Source: an uncultured Solobacterium sp.
Lineage (GTDB): Bacteria; Bacillota_I; Bacilli_A; Erysipelotrichales; Erysipelotrichaceae
Reading direction: 5' to 3'
Length of the DNA: 7,221 bases
Assembly: GCA_905235315.1 (NCBI GenBank)
Contig: CAJOLG010000087.1
Span: forward strand, 1 to 7,221
A program made the position numbers and the translations under genes. The notes beneath the pieces are model-generated. The model saw nothing but the letters and a program-made list of their open reading frames with translations. It did not search any database and was not told where the DNA came from. Positions 1-5,266 of the stretch are shown piece after piece. The stretch's first letter is position 1. Every line of letters starts with the position of its first letter.

Positions 1-34
1 TAATACTTTTTGGGTTTAAATGCATTAACAGGTT

Positions 35-40
35 AGGAGG
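35..40 (+). promoter_or_regulatory. Ribosome binding site of nfnA-like gene
   Basis: AGGAGG lies 8 bases before the ATG at 49. It is a near-perfect Shine-Dalgarno sequence and fixes the start. Only 48 bases precede the gene, so no promoter can be judged. Confidence 0.85.
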
Positions 41-48
41 ACGATTAT

Positions 49-900
49 ATGTATCAGATCATCCGCAAACGGGAGCTGAATTCCTCGGTCACCGAAATGG
101 AAATTCTGGCACCGCTGGTTGCGAAAAAAGCCAAACCCGGACAGTTCATCATCCTGCGGGTTGACGAAGAAGGCGAGCGCATTCCGCTTACGATCGCCGG
201 CGCCAATCCGGAAGAAGGCACCGTAAAAATCATTTTCCAGATTGTCGGTGCGACAACGATTCAGCTGAATCAGAAACAGGCCGGCGAATCCATTCAGGAC
301 TTTACCGGGCCGCTGGGAACCGCAACTGCAATCGAAGGAAAGAAAAAAGTATGTGTGATCGGCGGCGGTGTCGGCTGCGCGATTGCAATGCCTGTCGCAA
401 AAGCGCTTCATGAGCAGGGAACGGAAGTCACCAGCATCATCGGCTTCCGCAGTAAGGATATTCTGATTCTCGAAGACGAGTTCAAATCCTTCTCGGATAA
501 ACTGGTTGTCACGACAGACGATGGATCCTACGGATTCCACGGCAATGTCACGGAACCGTTGAAAGAGATGCTTGAAAACGGGGAGACCTTTGATGAGATC
601 ATTACGATCGGACCGCTGATCATGATGAAGTTTGTGGTCGCGGCTGCCCGCCCGTTCAATGTTCCGGTAACGGTTTCCATGAACCCGATCATGATCGACG
701 GAACCGGCATGTGCGGCGGATGCCGTCTGACGCTGAACCAGGACGGAAACCGCGTCACGAAGTTTGCCTGTGTGGACGGGCCGGACTTCAACGGCTACGA
801 AGTGGACTTTGATGAAGCGATGTCCCGCAACCGCATGTATACGAGCTTTGAGGCGCACAAGCGCGATGAAGCCTGCAATCTGATGAAGGAGGCACAGTAA
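49..900 (+). CDS. nfnA: NfnA-like FAD/NAD-binding oxidoreductase subunit (sulfide/dihydroorotate dehydrogenase-like)
   Basis: The 283-residue product is a ferredoxin-NADP reductase-fold subunit. The N-terminal FAD domain carries RIPLT at residues 44-48. The nucleotide-binding domain starts with VCVIGGGVG at 101-109. A C-terminal [2Fe-2S] motif, DGTGMCGGCR at 217-226, is completed by C241. In the known family member NfnA of Thermotoga maritima the [2Fe-2S] cluster is held by one Asp and three Cys; D217, C222, C225 and C241 match that set. With the next gene it should form a cytosolic complex exchanging electrons among NADH, NADPH and ferredoxin, possibly by flavin-based bifurcation (inference). 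The stop codon overlaps the next start as TAATG, indicating translational coupling. Older annotations call this family sulfide dehydrogenase subunit or glutamate synthase partner; PyrK is a relative, but no pyrD is visible beside it. Family assignment is firm, exact reaction less so. Confidence 0.9.
   Translation: MYQIIRKRELNSSVTEMEILAPLVAKKAKPGQFIILRVDEEGERIPLTIAGANPEEGTVKIIFQIVGATTIQLNQKQAGESIQDFTGPLGTATAIEGKKKVCVIGGGVGCAIAMPVAKALHEQGTEVTSIIGFRSKDILILEDEFKSFSDKLVVTTDDGSYGFHGNVTEPLKEMLENGETFDEIITIGPLIMMKFVVAAARPFNVPVTVSMNPIMIDGTGMCGGCRLTLNQDGNRVTKFACVDGPDFNGYEVDFDEAMSRNRMYTSFEAHKRDEACNLMKEAQ
886..892 (+). promoter_or_regulatory. Ribosome binding site of nfnB-like gene, inside the end of nfnA
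   Basis: AAGGAGG sits within the last codons of the upstream gene, 7 bases before the ATG at 900. It supports the one-base-overlap start (TAATG) and independent strong initiation of the second subunit. Confidence 0.85.
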
Positions 901-2309
901 TGGCAATCGATCCGAAAAAACATGAGATGCCGACACAGGACCCGCAGGTCCGTGCGCATAACTTCAATGAAGTGGCCCTCGGCTATGACGAGGAAACGGC
1001 AGTTGCGGAAGCCAGCCGCTGCCTTGCCTGCAAAAACCAGCCCTGTGTTTCCGGATGTCCGGTCAACATTCATATTCCTGACTTTCTGAAACAGGTAAAA
1101 GAAGGCAACTTTGAAGAAGCTTATAAGATCATCACAGAAACATCTTCCCTGCCTGCGGTATGCGGCCGTGTATGCCCGCAGGAAAGCCAGTGCGAATGCA
1201 AATGCACCCTCGGCATCAAGTTTGAGCCGGTCGGCATCGGCCGCGTTGAACGCTTTGTGGCGGACTACCACAATGCGCATAACACCGTGCCTGCTGCGCA
1301 GCCTGCGTCCAACGGCCGCAAGGTCGCAGTCGTCGGCTCCGGCCCGAGCGGTCTGACATGCGCCGGCGATCTTGCGAAGAAAGGATACAAGGTAACCGTT
1401 TATGAGGCACTGCACAAAGCGGGCGGTGTTCTTGTCTACGGCATTCCCGAATTCCGTCTTCCCAAGTCCATCGTTGCCAAGGAAGTGGAAACGCTGAAAG
1501 AACTCGGTGTCGATGTGGAAACCAATATCGTCATCGGCAAAACCCTTACCATTGATGAACTGTTCGACATGGGATATGAAGCGGTCTTTGTCGGTTCCGG
1601 TGCCGGTCTTCCCAACTTCATGAACATTCCGGGTGAAGCGCTCAAAGGCGTATACTCCGCCAATGAATTCCTCACCCGCTCCAATCTTATGAAATCCTAT
1701 CTTGATGATCCGGTTACCCCGATCATGAAAGGCGGCAAAGTTGCGGTTGTCGGCGGCGGAAATGTCGCAATGGATGCCGCAAGAACAGCCCTGCGTCTCG
1801 GGGCGGATAAGGTATACATCGTATACCGCCGTTCCATGGATGAACTCCCTGCCCGTAAGGAAGAAGTTGAACACGCTCAGGAAGAAGGCATTGAATTCCT
1901 CCTTCTGCACAACCCGGTTGAGATCCTCGGATACAACAACCCGGACAATCCGCGTGATGAACGGAACGGCTTTGTCACAGGCATGAAGTGCATCAAGATG
2001 GAACTCGGCGAGCCGGATGAAAAAGGCAGACGGAGACCGATTCCGATCGAGGGCAGTGAATTTACGATCGATGTGGATACGGTCGTCATGGCCATCGGCA
2101 CCTCTCCCAACCCGCTGATCAAGAATACGACAGCCGGCCTCGAAGTCAACAAACGCGGCGGCATCATCGTAAACGAAGACGGTCTCACCTCGCGGGAAAA
2201 GGTCTACGCAGGCGGCGACGCCGTTACCGGTGCAGCTACCGTCATCTCCGCAATGGGTGCCGGCAAGCTGGCAGCCAAGAGCATCGACGAAGCGCTCTCC
2301 AACGCATAA
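900..2309 (+). CDS. nfnB: NfnB-like NADPH-dependent oxidoreductase (glutamate synthase small-subunit family, GltA type)
   Basis: The 469-residue product belongs to the glutamate synthase beta-subunit-like family. An N-terminal ferredoxin-like domain has Cys at 41, 44, 49 and 53 and a second group at 88, 92, 98, 100 and 102, enough for two [4Fe-4S] clusters. An FAD Rossmann motif GSGPSG lies at 146-151. An NADPH-binding domain has GGGNVAMD at 285-292 and VYRRS at 308-312, whose arginines suit the 2'-phosphate of NADPH. The C-terminal FAD segment contains GGDAVTGAATVISAMGAG. Length is normal for the family. It pairs with the upstream subunit and is followed by an intrinsic terminator, so the operon ends here. 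No large glutamate synthase subunit (gltB) is present nearby, which favours an NfnAB-type NADH/ferredoxin:NADP oxidoreductase over true glutamate synthase (inference). Databases often name it gltA. Confidence 0.9.
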   Translation: MAIDPKKHEMPTQDPQVRAHNFNEVALGYDEETAVAEASRCLACKNQPCVSGCPVNIHIPDFLKQVKEGNFEEAYKIITETSSLPAVCGRVCPQESQCECKCTLGIKFEPVGIGRVERFVADYHNAHNTVPAAQPASNGRKVAVVGSGPSGLTCAGDLAKKGYKVTVYEALHKAGGVLVYGIPEFRLPKSIVAKEVETLKELGVDVETNIVIGKTLTIDELFDMGYEAVFVGSGAGLPNFMNIPGEALKGVYSANEFLTRSNLMKSYLDDPVTPIMKGGKVAVVGGGNVAMDAARTALRLGADKVYIVYRRSMDELPARKEEVEHAQEEGIEFLLLHNPVEILGYNNPDNPRDERNGFVTGMKCIKMELGEPDEKGRRRPIPIEGSEFTIDVDTVVMAIGTSPNPLIKNTTAGLEVNKRGGIIVNEDGLTSREKVYAGGDAVTGAATVISAMGAGKLAAKSIDEALSNA

Positions 2310-2325
2310 AAAAATATTATCTCTG

Positions 2326-2361
2326 ACGGCATGTCTCATCGTAAGGCATGCCGTTTTTCTT
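2326..2361 (+). terminator. Intrinsic terminator of the nfnAB-like operon
   Basis: An 8-bp perfect stem, ACGGCATG at 2326-2333 and CATGCCGT at 2347-2354, encloses a 13-base loop. A T-run (TTTTTCTT) follows, starting with the last base of the stem. It begins 16 bases after the stop codon. Confidence 0.85.
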
Positions 2362-2398
2362 ATGCCCGGAGCGGCAGGATTTTTACACCGTCGGGCAT
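2362..2398. repeat. Weak inverted repeat between convergent terminators
   Basis: ATGCCCG at 2362-2368 is the reverse complement of CGGGCAT at 2392-2398, with a 23-base spacer that includes a short CGG/CCG match. It has no U-tract on either strand. It fills the gap between the nfnB terminator and the chorismate mutase terminator; a role is not evident. Confidence 0.3.
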
Positions 2399-2404
2399 CC
2401 GGAT

Positions 2405-2431
2405 AAAAACCCGGAGCGTTTCACTCCGGGT
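2405..2431 (-). terminator. Intrinsic terminator of the chorismate mutase gene, overlapping its stop codon
   Basis: Read on the minus strand, ACCCGGAG (2431-2424) pairs perfectly with CTCCGGGT (2416-2409) around a 7-base loop, and a run of five T follows (2409-2405). The 5' arm is made from the last sense codons (Asn-Pro-Glu) and the TGA stop at 2423-2421 sits in the loop. On the plus strand only TTT follows the stem, so it should act mainly on the minus strand. Confidence 0.8.
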
Positions 2432-2705
2432 TTCGTTCCTGCTGGATCAGATCGGCCTGATATTTTCTGGACGCCCCCAGCATGCCTTCATACCACATGC
2501 GGAAGTACGGGCGCAGCTCCTCCGGAACCAGTTTTTCCTTCTCGGCAATCAGTTCCTTTTCACGCTTCCGGTCAAGCACCGGTTTCCCGTTACTGGTTTT
2601 ATATTCTGCGATCCGCCTTACTGCCGCAAAGCGTTCGACAAACAGTTCTGCCATTTTTTCATCAACATCGCCGATTACGGCGCGGTTTTCTTCCAGCTGA
2701 TTCAT
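2421..2705 (-). CDS. Chorismate mutase, AroQ class, monofunctional
   Basis: The 94-residue, all-helical product matches the AroQ chorismate mutase domain, which rearranges chorismate to prephenate for phenylalanine and tyrosine synthesis in the cytosol. The residues known to line the active site of the E. coli P-protein mutase domain (R11, R28, K39, D48, R51, E52, S84, Q88) have counterparts at R8, R25, K36, D45, R48, E49, S79 and Q83; the first six keep exactly the same spacing. The loop before the last helix is two residues shorter. There is no fused prephenate dehydratase, dehydrogenase or DAHP synthase domain, so it is a free-standing enzyme. The ATG at 2705 is preceded by GGGAGG (2722-2717) and by a good promoter. 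The gene is transcribed alone, convergent with nfnB, and away from any aro genes seen here. Identity is confident; role in pathway flux is inferred. Confidence 0.88.
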   Translation of the reverse strand: MNQLEENRAVIGDVDEKMAELFVERFAAVRRIAEYKTSNGKPVLDRKREKELIAEKEKLVPEELRPYFRMWYEGMLGASRKYQADLIQQERNPE

Positions 2706-2716
2706 AGGTATCCGAT

Positions 2717-2722
2717 CCTCCC
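2717..2722 (-). promoter_or_regulatory. Ribosome binding site of chorismate mutase
   Basis: GGGAGG on the minus strand ends 11 bases before the ATG at 2705. The spacing is slightly long but there is no competing start in frame. Confidence 0.65.
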
Positions 2723-2737
2723 GACTGTACTGCGCTT

Positions 2738-2765
2738 ATTATACCGTTATGCATTATTTTCTGAA
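2738..2765 (-). promoter_or_regulatory. Sigma-A type promoter of the chorismate mutase gene
   Basis: On the minus strand a perfect -10 TATAAT (2743-2738) lies 16 bases after TTCAGA (2765-2760), which matches 4 of 6 bases of the -35 consensus. The predicted start near 2731 gives a leader of about 26 bases. No equally good promoter for the divergent gene at 2815 was found in the same gap. Confidence 0.65.
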
Positions 2766-2799
2766 ACTGATGTATTCTATAGGAAATACATTAATCGGG

Positions 2800-2805
2800 A
2801 AGGAG
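2800..2805 (+). promoter_or_regulatory. Ribosome binding site deciding the start of the YhhN-family gene
   Basis: AAGGAG lies 9 bases before the ATG at 2815. An in-frame ATG at 2749 has no such site and would place the promoter region inside the gene, so 2815 is preferred. Confidence 0.75.
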
Positions 2806-2814
2806 CGTTGTTTT

Positions 2815-3480
2815 ATGTCCGATATCATCCTTATTGTCGCCTGCATGACGCTTACGTCAATCTTCATCCTGCAGGAGAGGGATCAGCACTACACCAGCGC
2901 CATGGTACTGAAAGGACTGGCAAGTCTCTGTTTTGTACTCCTTGGCTTCAACAGCTCCAACGGCTCCCAGCAGGCCCGGCTCATCTGTGCCGGACTTCTC
3001 ATCGGAATGATTGCGGATGTGCTTCTGGCCCTGCGCTATGTCGTGAAAAAGAACGGGCAGAAGGTCTTCCTGGTGGGAATCCTCGTCTTTCTGACCGGTC
3101 ATATCATGTACCTTGCGGCAGTCTTTCCGGAATGTCCGTCAAAACTGATCGTGATCATCGCTGCGGTGATTCTCACGTTCCTGCTGATGAAGTGGATCTT
3201 CTCCAGAATCACGGCAGAAAAAGCGTTCAAAATCTTCGGTGTCGTCTACATCGGAGCGATCGTATTCCTTACCTGTACCGCATTCGCCAATCTGTTCGCA
3301 GATTCTTCCCTCTTCCATACGGTCTTCGCAGCAGGATGTCTTCTCTTCCTGGTCAGTGACATTGTGATGGTTCTCAACACATTCGGAAGCGAGCAGAAGT
3401 TCAGCCTGCGGGTCACAAACCTGTCGCTTTATTATGCCGGCCAGCTGCTGATCGCCATCAGCCTGAAAACGCTTCTTTAA
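2815..3480 (+). CDS. YhhN/TMEM86-family integral membrane protein, probable lysoplasmalogenase
   Basis: The 221-residue product is almost entirely hydrophobic, with about seven to eight membrane segments. Its signature patterns fit the YhhN family: LLIGMIADVLLAL (61-73), FLTGHIMYL (92-100), FLVSDIVMVLN (178-188) and YYAGQLLIAIS (206-216). The polar residues D68, H96, D182 and Q210 within membrane segments are the likely catalytic set. Characterised members, such as human TMEM86B and a Legionella homologue, hydrolyse the vinyl-ether bond of lysoplasmalogens to an aldehyde and a glycerophospho-base. Plasmalogens are common in anaerobic bacteria, so lipid turnover is a plausible role here (inference). 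The length is normal for bacterial members. The gene stands alone, divergent from chorismate mutase and convergent with the purine permease, and ends in a shared terminator. The family call is good; enzymatic activity is not provable from sequence. Confidence 0.8.
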   Translation: MSDIILIVACMTLTSIFILQERDQHYTSAMVLKGLASLCFVLLGFNSSNGSQQARLICAGLLIGMIADVLLALRYVVKKNGQKVFLVGILVFLTGHIMYLAAVFPECPSKLIVIIAAVILTFLLMKWIFSRITAEKAFKIFGVVYIGAIVFLTCTAFANLFADSSLFHTVFAAGCLLFLVSDIVMVLNTFGSEQKFSLRVTNLSLYYAGQLLIAISLKTLL

Positions 3481-3488
3481 CCAGAACG

Positions 3489-3540
3489 AAAAAACTCTGT
3501 CCTTCCGGATTCATGACGTTTCCGAACGACAGAGTTTTTT
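3489..3540. terminator. Bidirectional intrinsic terminator between convergent genes
   Basis: AAAAAACTCTGTC (3489-3501) and GACAGAGTTTTTT (3528-3540) are perfect 13-base inverted repeats around a 26-base loop, which holds a further CGGA/TCCG pairing. The A-run on one side and the T-run on the other make it work in both directions. It lies 8 bases after the YhhN-family stop codon and 19 bases after the permease stop, the only terminator between them. Confidence 0.9.
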
Positions 3541-3559
3541 AATTGTCCGTTAATTCCGA

Positions 3560-4927
3560 TCAGATGAGGAAATACTTGAGGATGAAGAGAATGCTCAGGA
3601 TATAGAGCAGCGGATTGAGATCCTTGGACTTGCCGGTCAGGAGCTTGAGAAGCGTGAAGCTGATGATACCGAATGCGATACCGTCGGAGATGGAATACGC
3701 AAAGCCCATCATGGTAATGCAGCAGAAGCAGGGAATCGCTTCTGTGAGATCCATCCAGTCAATCTTTGTGACCTGCTGCATCATCAGGAAGCCGACAACA
3801 ATCAGCGCCGGAGCGGTTGCGAAGCCCGGAATCGTGAGGAACAGCGGGCTTAAGAACAGCGCCAGCAGGAAGAGAATACCGGTGGTAACGGAAGTAAGAC
3901 CGGTGCGGCCGCCTTCAGAGATACCGGAAGAAGATTCCACGAATGTGGTGATGGTGGAAGTACCGAGGCATGCGCCGATGGTTGTGCCGACCGCATCTGC
4001 CAGGAGTACGCCCTTGATGCCTTCGAGCTTGCCTTCTTCATCCAGCATGTCCGCCTTGGCAGCGCAGCCGATGACCGTGCCCAGAGTATCGAAGATATCA
4101 ACGAACAGGAATGCAAAGACAACAACGATGAAGTCAAGCGTATGGGTCACGATATAGGAGAAGTCAAGCTTCAGGAATGTCGGTGCCATGGATGCCGGAG
4201 CCGAGAAGATCGCTGTCGGGATGACAGAATAGTAACCGGCTTCCGGATTCGGAACATAGAGTCCCAGCAGCTGGCAGGCAATACCGAGCACCCATGTGAT
4301 CAGGATGCCGTACAGCATGTAGCCCTTAACGCCCTTGACCAGCATAATCGCGATTACAACCACGCCGATGAGCGAAAGAATAACCGTGATGCCGGCGGTT
4401 GTGAATGTTCCGTTGGCAAGCGATGCATTGAATCCGAACAGGGTGACAAGTGTAGCTCCGTCAACGATCAGACCGGCGTTCTGAACACCGATGAATGCAA
4501 TGAAGAAGCCGATACCGACGGATACCGCAACTTTCAGACTGGCCGGGATGGCATTAAAGATTGCCTCACGCACATTTGTGAGTGAGAGAAGAATGAAAAT
4601 AAGACCTTCTACGAAGACTGCGGTCAGCGCGACCTGCCAGGGATAGCCCATGCCGATGCATACGGTATATGCAAAGTAGGCATTGAGACCGAGACCCGCG
4701 GAAAGCGCGAACGGCTTGTTCGAGAACGCTGCCATCGCAAAGCATGCGATCGCGGAAGCAACTGCGGTTGCGGTGAGGATCGAACCTCTGTCCATTCCGG
4801 ATGCTTCGAGAATACTCGGGTTGACGGCAAGGATGTAGACCATGGTCATGAAGGTTGTAATACCGGCAATGATTTCGGTTTTTACATCCGTTCCGTTTTC
4901 CTGAAGTTTAAAATACTTTTCAAACAT
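3560..4927 (-). CDS. NCS2-family purine permease (AzgA/PbuG/PbuO type; guanine/hypoxanthine)
   Basis: The 455-residue polytopic membrane protein begins MFEKYFKLQENGTDVKTE, the usual start of this family, followed by IIAGITTFMTMVYILAVNP. Family landmarks are ALSAGLGLNAYF (74-85), GIGFFIAFIGVQNAG (138-152), FLFVDIFDTLGT (273-284), GTSTITTFVES (322-332) and EGGRTG (338-343). It has roughly 13-14 membrane segments and should import nucleobases by proton symport. Guanine/hypoxanthine is the best substrate guess because the leader holds a guanine-class riboswitch; adenine cannot be excluded. A possible TTG start at 4975 is rejected because it lies in the U-tract of the leader terminator and has no ribosome binding site. 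The ATG at 4927 has AAGGGGG 12 bases upstream. The gene is monocistronic as far as visible, ending at the shared terminator. Confidence 0.92.
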   Translation of the reverse strand: MFEKYFKLQENGTDVKTEIIAGITTFMTMVYILAVNPSILEASGMDRGSILTATAVASAIACFAMAAFSNKPFALSAGLGLNAYFAYTVCIGMGYPWQVALTAVFVEGLIFILLSLTNVREAIFNAIPASLKVAVSVGIGFFIAFIGVQNAGLIVDGATLVTLFGFNASLANGTFTTAGITVILSLIGVVVIAIMLVKGVKGYMLYGILITWVLGIACQLLGLYVPNPEAGYYSVIPTAIFSAPASMAPTFLKLDFSYIVTHTLDFIVVVFAFLFVDIFDTLGTVIGCAAKADMLDEEGKLEGIKGVLLADAVGTTIGACLGTSTITTFVESSSGISEGGRTGLTSVTTGILFLLALFLSPLFLTIPGFATAPALIVVGFLMMQQVTKIDWMDLTEAIPCFCCITMMGFAYSISDGIAFGIISFTLLKLLTGKSKDLNPLLYILSILFILKYFLI

Positions 4928-4939
4928 CTGACTAATGTT

Positions 4940-4946
4940 CCCCCTT
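4940..4946 (-). promoter_or_regulatory. Ribosome binding site of the purine permease
   Basis: AAGGGGG on the minus strand ends 12 bases before the ATG at 4927. The spacing is long; an in-frame ATT lies closer but is an unlikely start. It is downstream of the leader terminator, so regulation is expected at transcription and not at this site. Confidence 0.55.
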
Positions 4947-4968
4947 CTCTGCTTCACCGTATCCGAAT

Positions 4969-5015
4969 AAAACAAAATACTCCTGCACCGCCATCCCCAG
5001 TAGCTGCAGAAGTAT
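4969..5015 (-). terminator. Riboswitch-controlled terminator in the permease leader
   Basis: On the minus strand ATACTTCTGCA (5015-5005) pairs with TGCAGGAGTAT (4987-4977) over 11 positions with one G-U wobble, around a 17-base loop. The U-tract TTTTGTTTT (4977-4969) overlaps the stem by one base. It starts 16 bases after the aptamer's last base and ends 41 bases before the permease start, the layout of a transcriptional OFF switch. Confidence 0.85.
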
Positions 5016-5031
5016 CCGGAAATAAAACACA

Positions 5032-5099
5032 GATCGTAGTCCCGCGGTTCAGGCCGCGGGGTAGAAACACTTCCGCCGGATTCGGAAGCCTATACGATC
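5032..5099 (-). ncRNA. Purine riboswitch aptamer, guanine class (C74)
   Basis: Read on the minus strand, all parts of the aptamer are present. P1 is GATCGTA (5099-5093) with TACGATC (5038-5032), 7 perfect pairs. P2 is CTTCCG (5088-5083) with CGGAAG (5075-5070). J2/3 contains the invariant GTTTCTACC (5068-5060). P3 is a 7-bp GC-only helix (5060-5054 with 5047-5041). The junction ends in ACTA, placing C at the specificity position 74 (5039), which reads guanine or hypoxanthine; a T there would mean adenine. U22 (5092), U47 (5067) and U51 (5063) are kept, so 2'-deoxyguanosine specificity is not indicated. The loops differ from the common sequences: L2 is AATCCGG and L3 is CCTGAA, one base short, but the GG/CC loop-loop pairs remain possible. 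It precedes a purine permease and a terminator. Confidence 0.92.
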
Positions 5100-5119
5100 G
5101 GACAGGTAAAGACATGTGA

Positions 5120-5125
5120 ATTATA
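5120..5125 (-). promoter_or_regulatory. Probable -10 element of the permease/riboswitch promoter
   Basis: A perfect TATAAT on the minus strand lies 20 bases before the riboswitch P1, so transcription would start near 5113. No convincing -35 hexamer was found at 16-18 bases, so the promoter call rests on the -10 and its position. Confidence 0.5.
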
Positions 5126-5170
5126 GACCAGAATATCGTGAAAATCCCATGAAAATGCGTTCTTTGGGGT

Positions 5171-5184
5171 TGTTAGCGCTTTCA
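5171..5184. promoter_or_regulatory. CcpA catabolite-responsive element (cre)
   Basis: TGTTAGCGCTTTCA fits the consensus TGWNANCGNTNWCA at every position. Its reverse complement TGAAAGCGCTAACA also fits the stricter form TGWAANCGNTNWCA. It lies in the divergent region, centred about 55 bases before the predicted start of the ATP-grasp transcript and about 65 before that of the permease. Sites that far upstream are more typical of CcpA activation than of roadblock repression (inference). Confidence 0.7.
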
Positions 5185-5197
5185 CGCCATCTCAAAA

Positions 5198-5226
5198 TCT
5201 TCAGATCAGAAAGAGTATGATATTAT
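5198..5226 (+). promoter_or_regulatory. Probable extended -10 promoter of the ATP-grasp/esterase operon
   Basis: TGATATTAT (5218-5226) is an extended -10 (TGn plus TATTAT, 5 of 6 matches). TCTTCA at 5198-5203, 17 bases upstream, is a weak -35, as expected for extended -10 promoters. Transcription would begin near 5233, leaving a 34-base leader with the ribosome binding site. Confidence 0.5.
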
Positions 5227-5248
5227 TGATGATTATAAAAAACATGTT

Positions 5249-5258
5249 AGGAAGGCGG
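5249..5258 (+). promoter_or_regulatory. Ribosome binding site region of the ATP-grasp gene
   Basis: AGGAAGGCGG ends 8 bases before the ATG at 5267 and 2 bases before an in-frame TTG at 5261. The spacing favours the ATG. Confidence 0.6.
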
Positions 5259-5266
5259 ATTTGAAT

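Noticed and set aside
25..936. A 303-codon minus-strand frame opposite nfnA
   Set aside because: It is antisense to a gene with conserved FAD, NAD and iron-sulfur motifs and has no support of its own.
795..2339. A 514-codon open frame on the minus strand opposite the nfnAB-like genes
   Set aside because: It is antisense to two genes with unmistakable family motifs, has no recognisable domain or ribosome binding site, and its composition is what the codon bias of the real genes leaves on the other strand.
2749..2814. A 22-residue N-terminal extension of the YhhN-family protein from the ATG at 2749
   Set aside because: It has no ribosome binding site and overlaps the divergent promoter; the ATG at 2815 has AAGGAG at good spacing.
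2706..2814. A plus-strand promoter for the YhhN-family gene (TATTCTAT near 2773)
   Set aside because: The -10 match is poor and no -35 lies at 16-18 bases; the gene must have a promoter here but I cannot place it.
2331..3359. A 342-codon plus-strand frame through the terminators, chorismate mutase and YhhN-family gene
   Set aside because: It begins inside a terminator hairpin, runs through two intergenic gaps and overlaps real genes on both strands; the translation is rich in Arg, His and Cys with no domain.
4928..4975. A longer permease N-terminus starting at the TTG at 4975
   Set aside because: The start would lie within the terminator U-tract, there is no ribosome binding site, and the extra 16 residues do not resemble the family, whose members begin at the MFEKYF position.
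5032..5099. 2'-deoxyguanosine or adenine specificity for the riboswitch
   Set aside because: The specificity base is C, not U, which excludes adenine, and J2/3 keeps U51, whose change to C marks the deoxyguanosine class.
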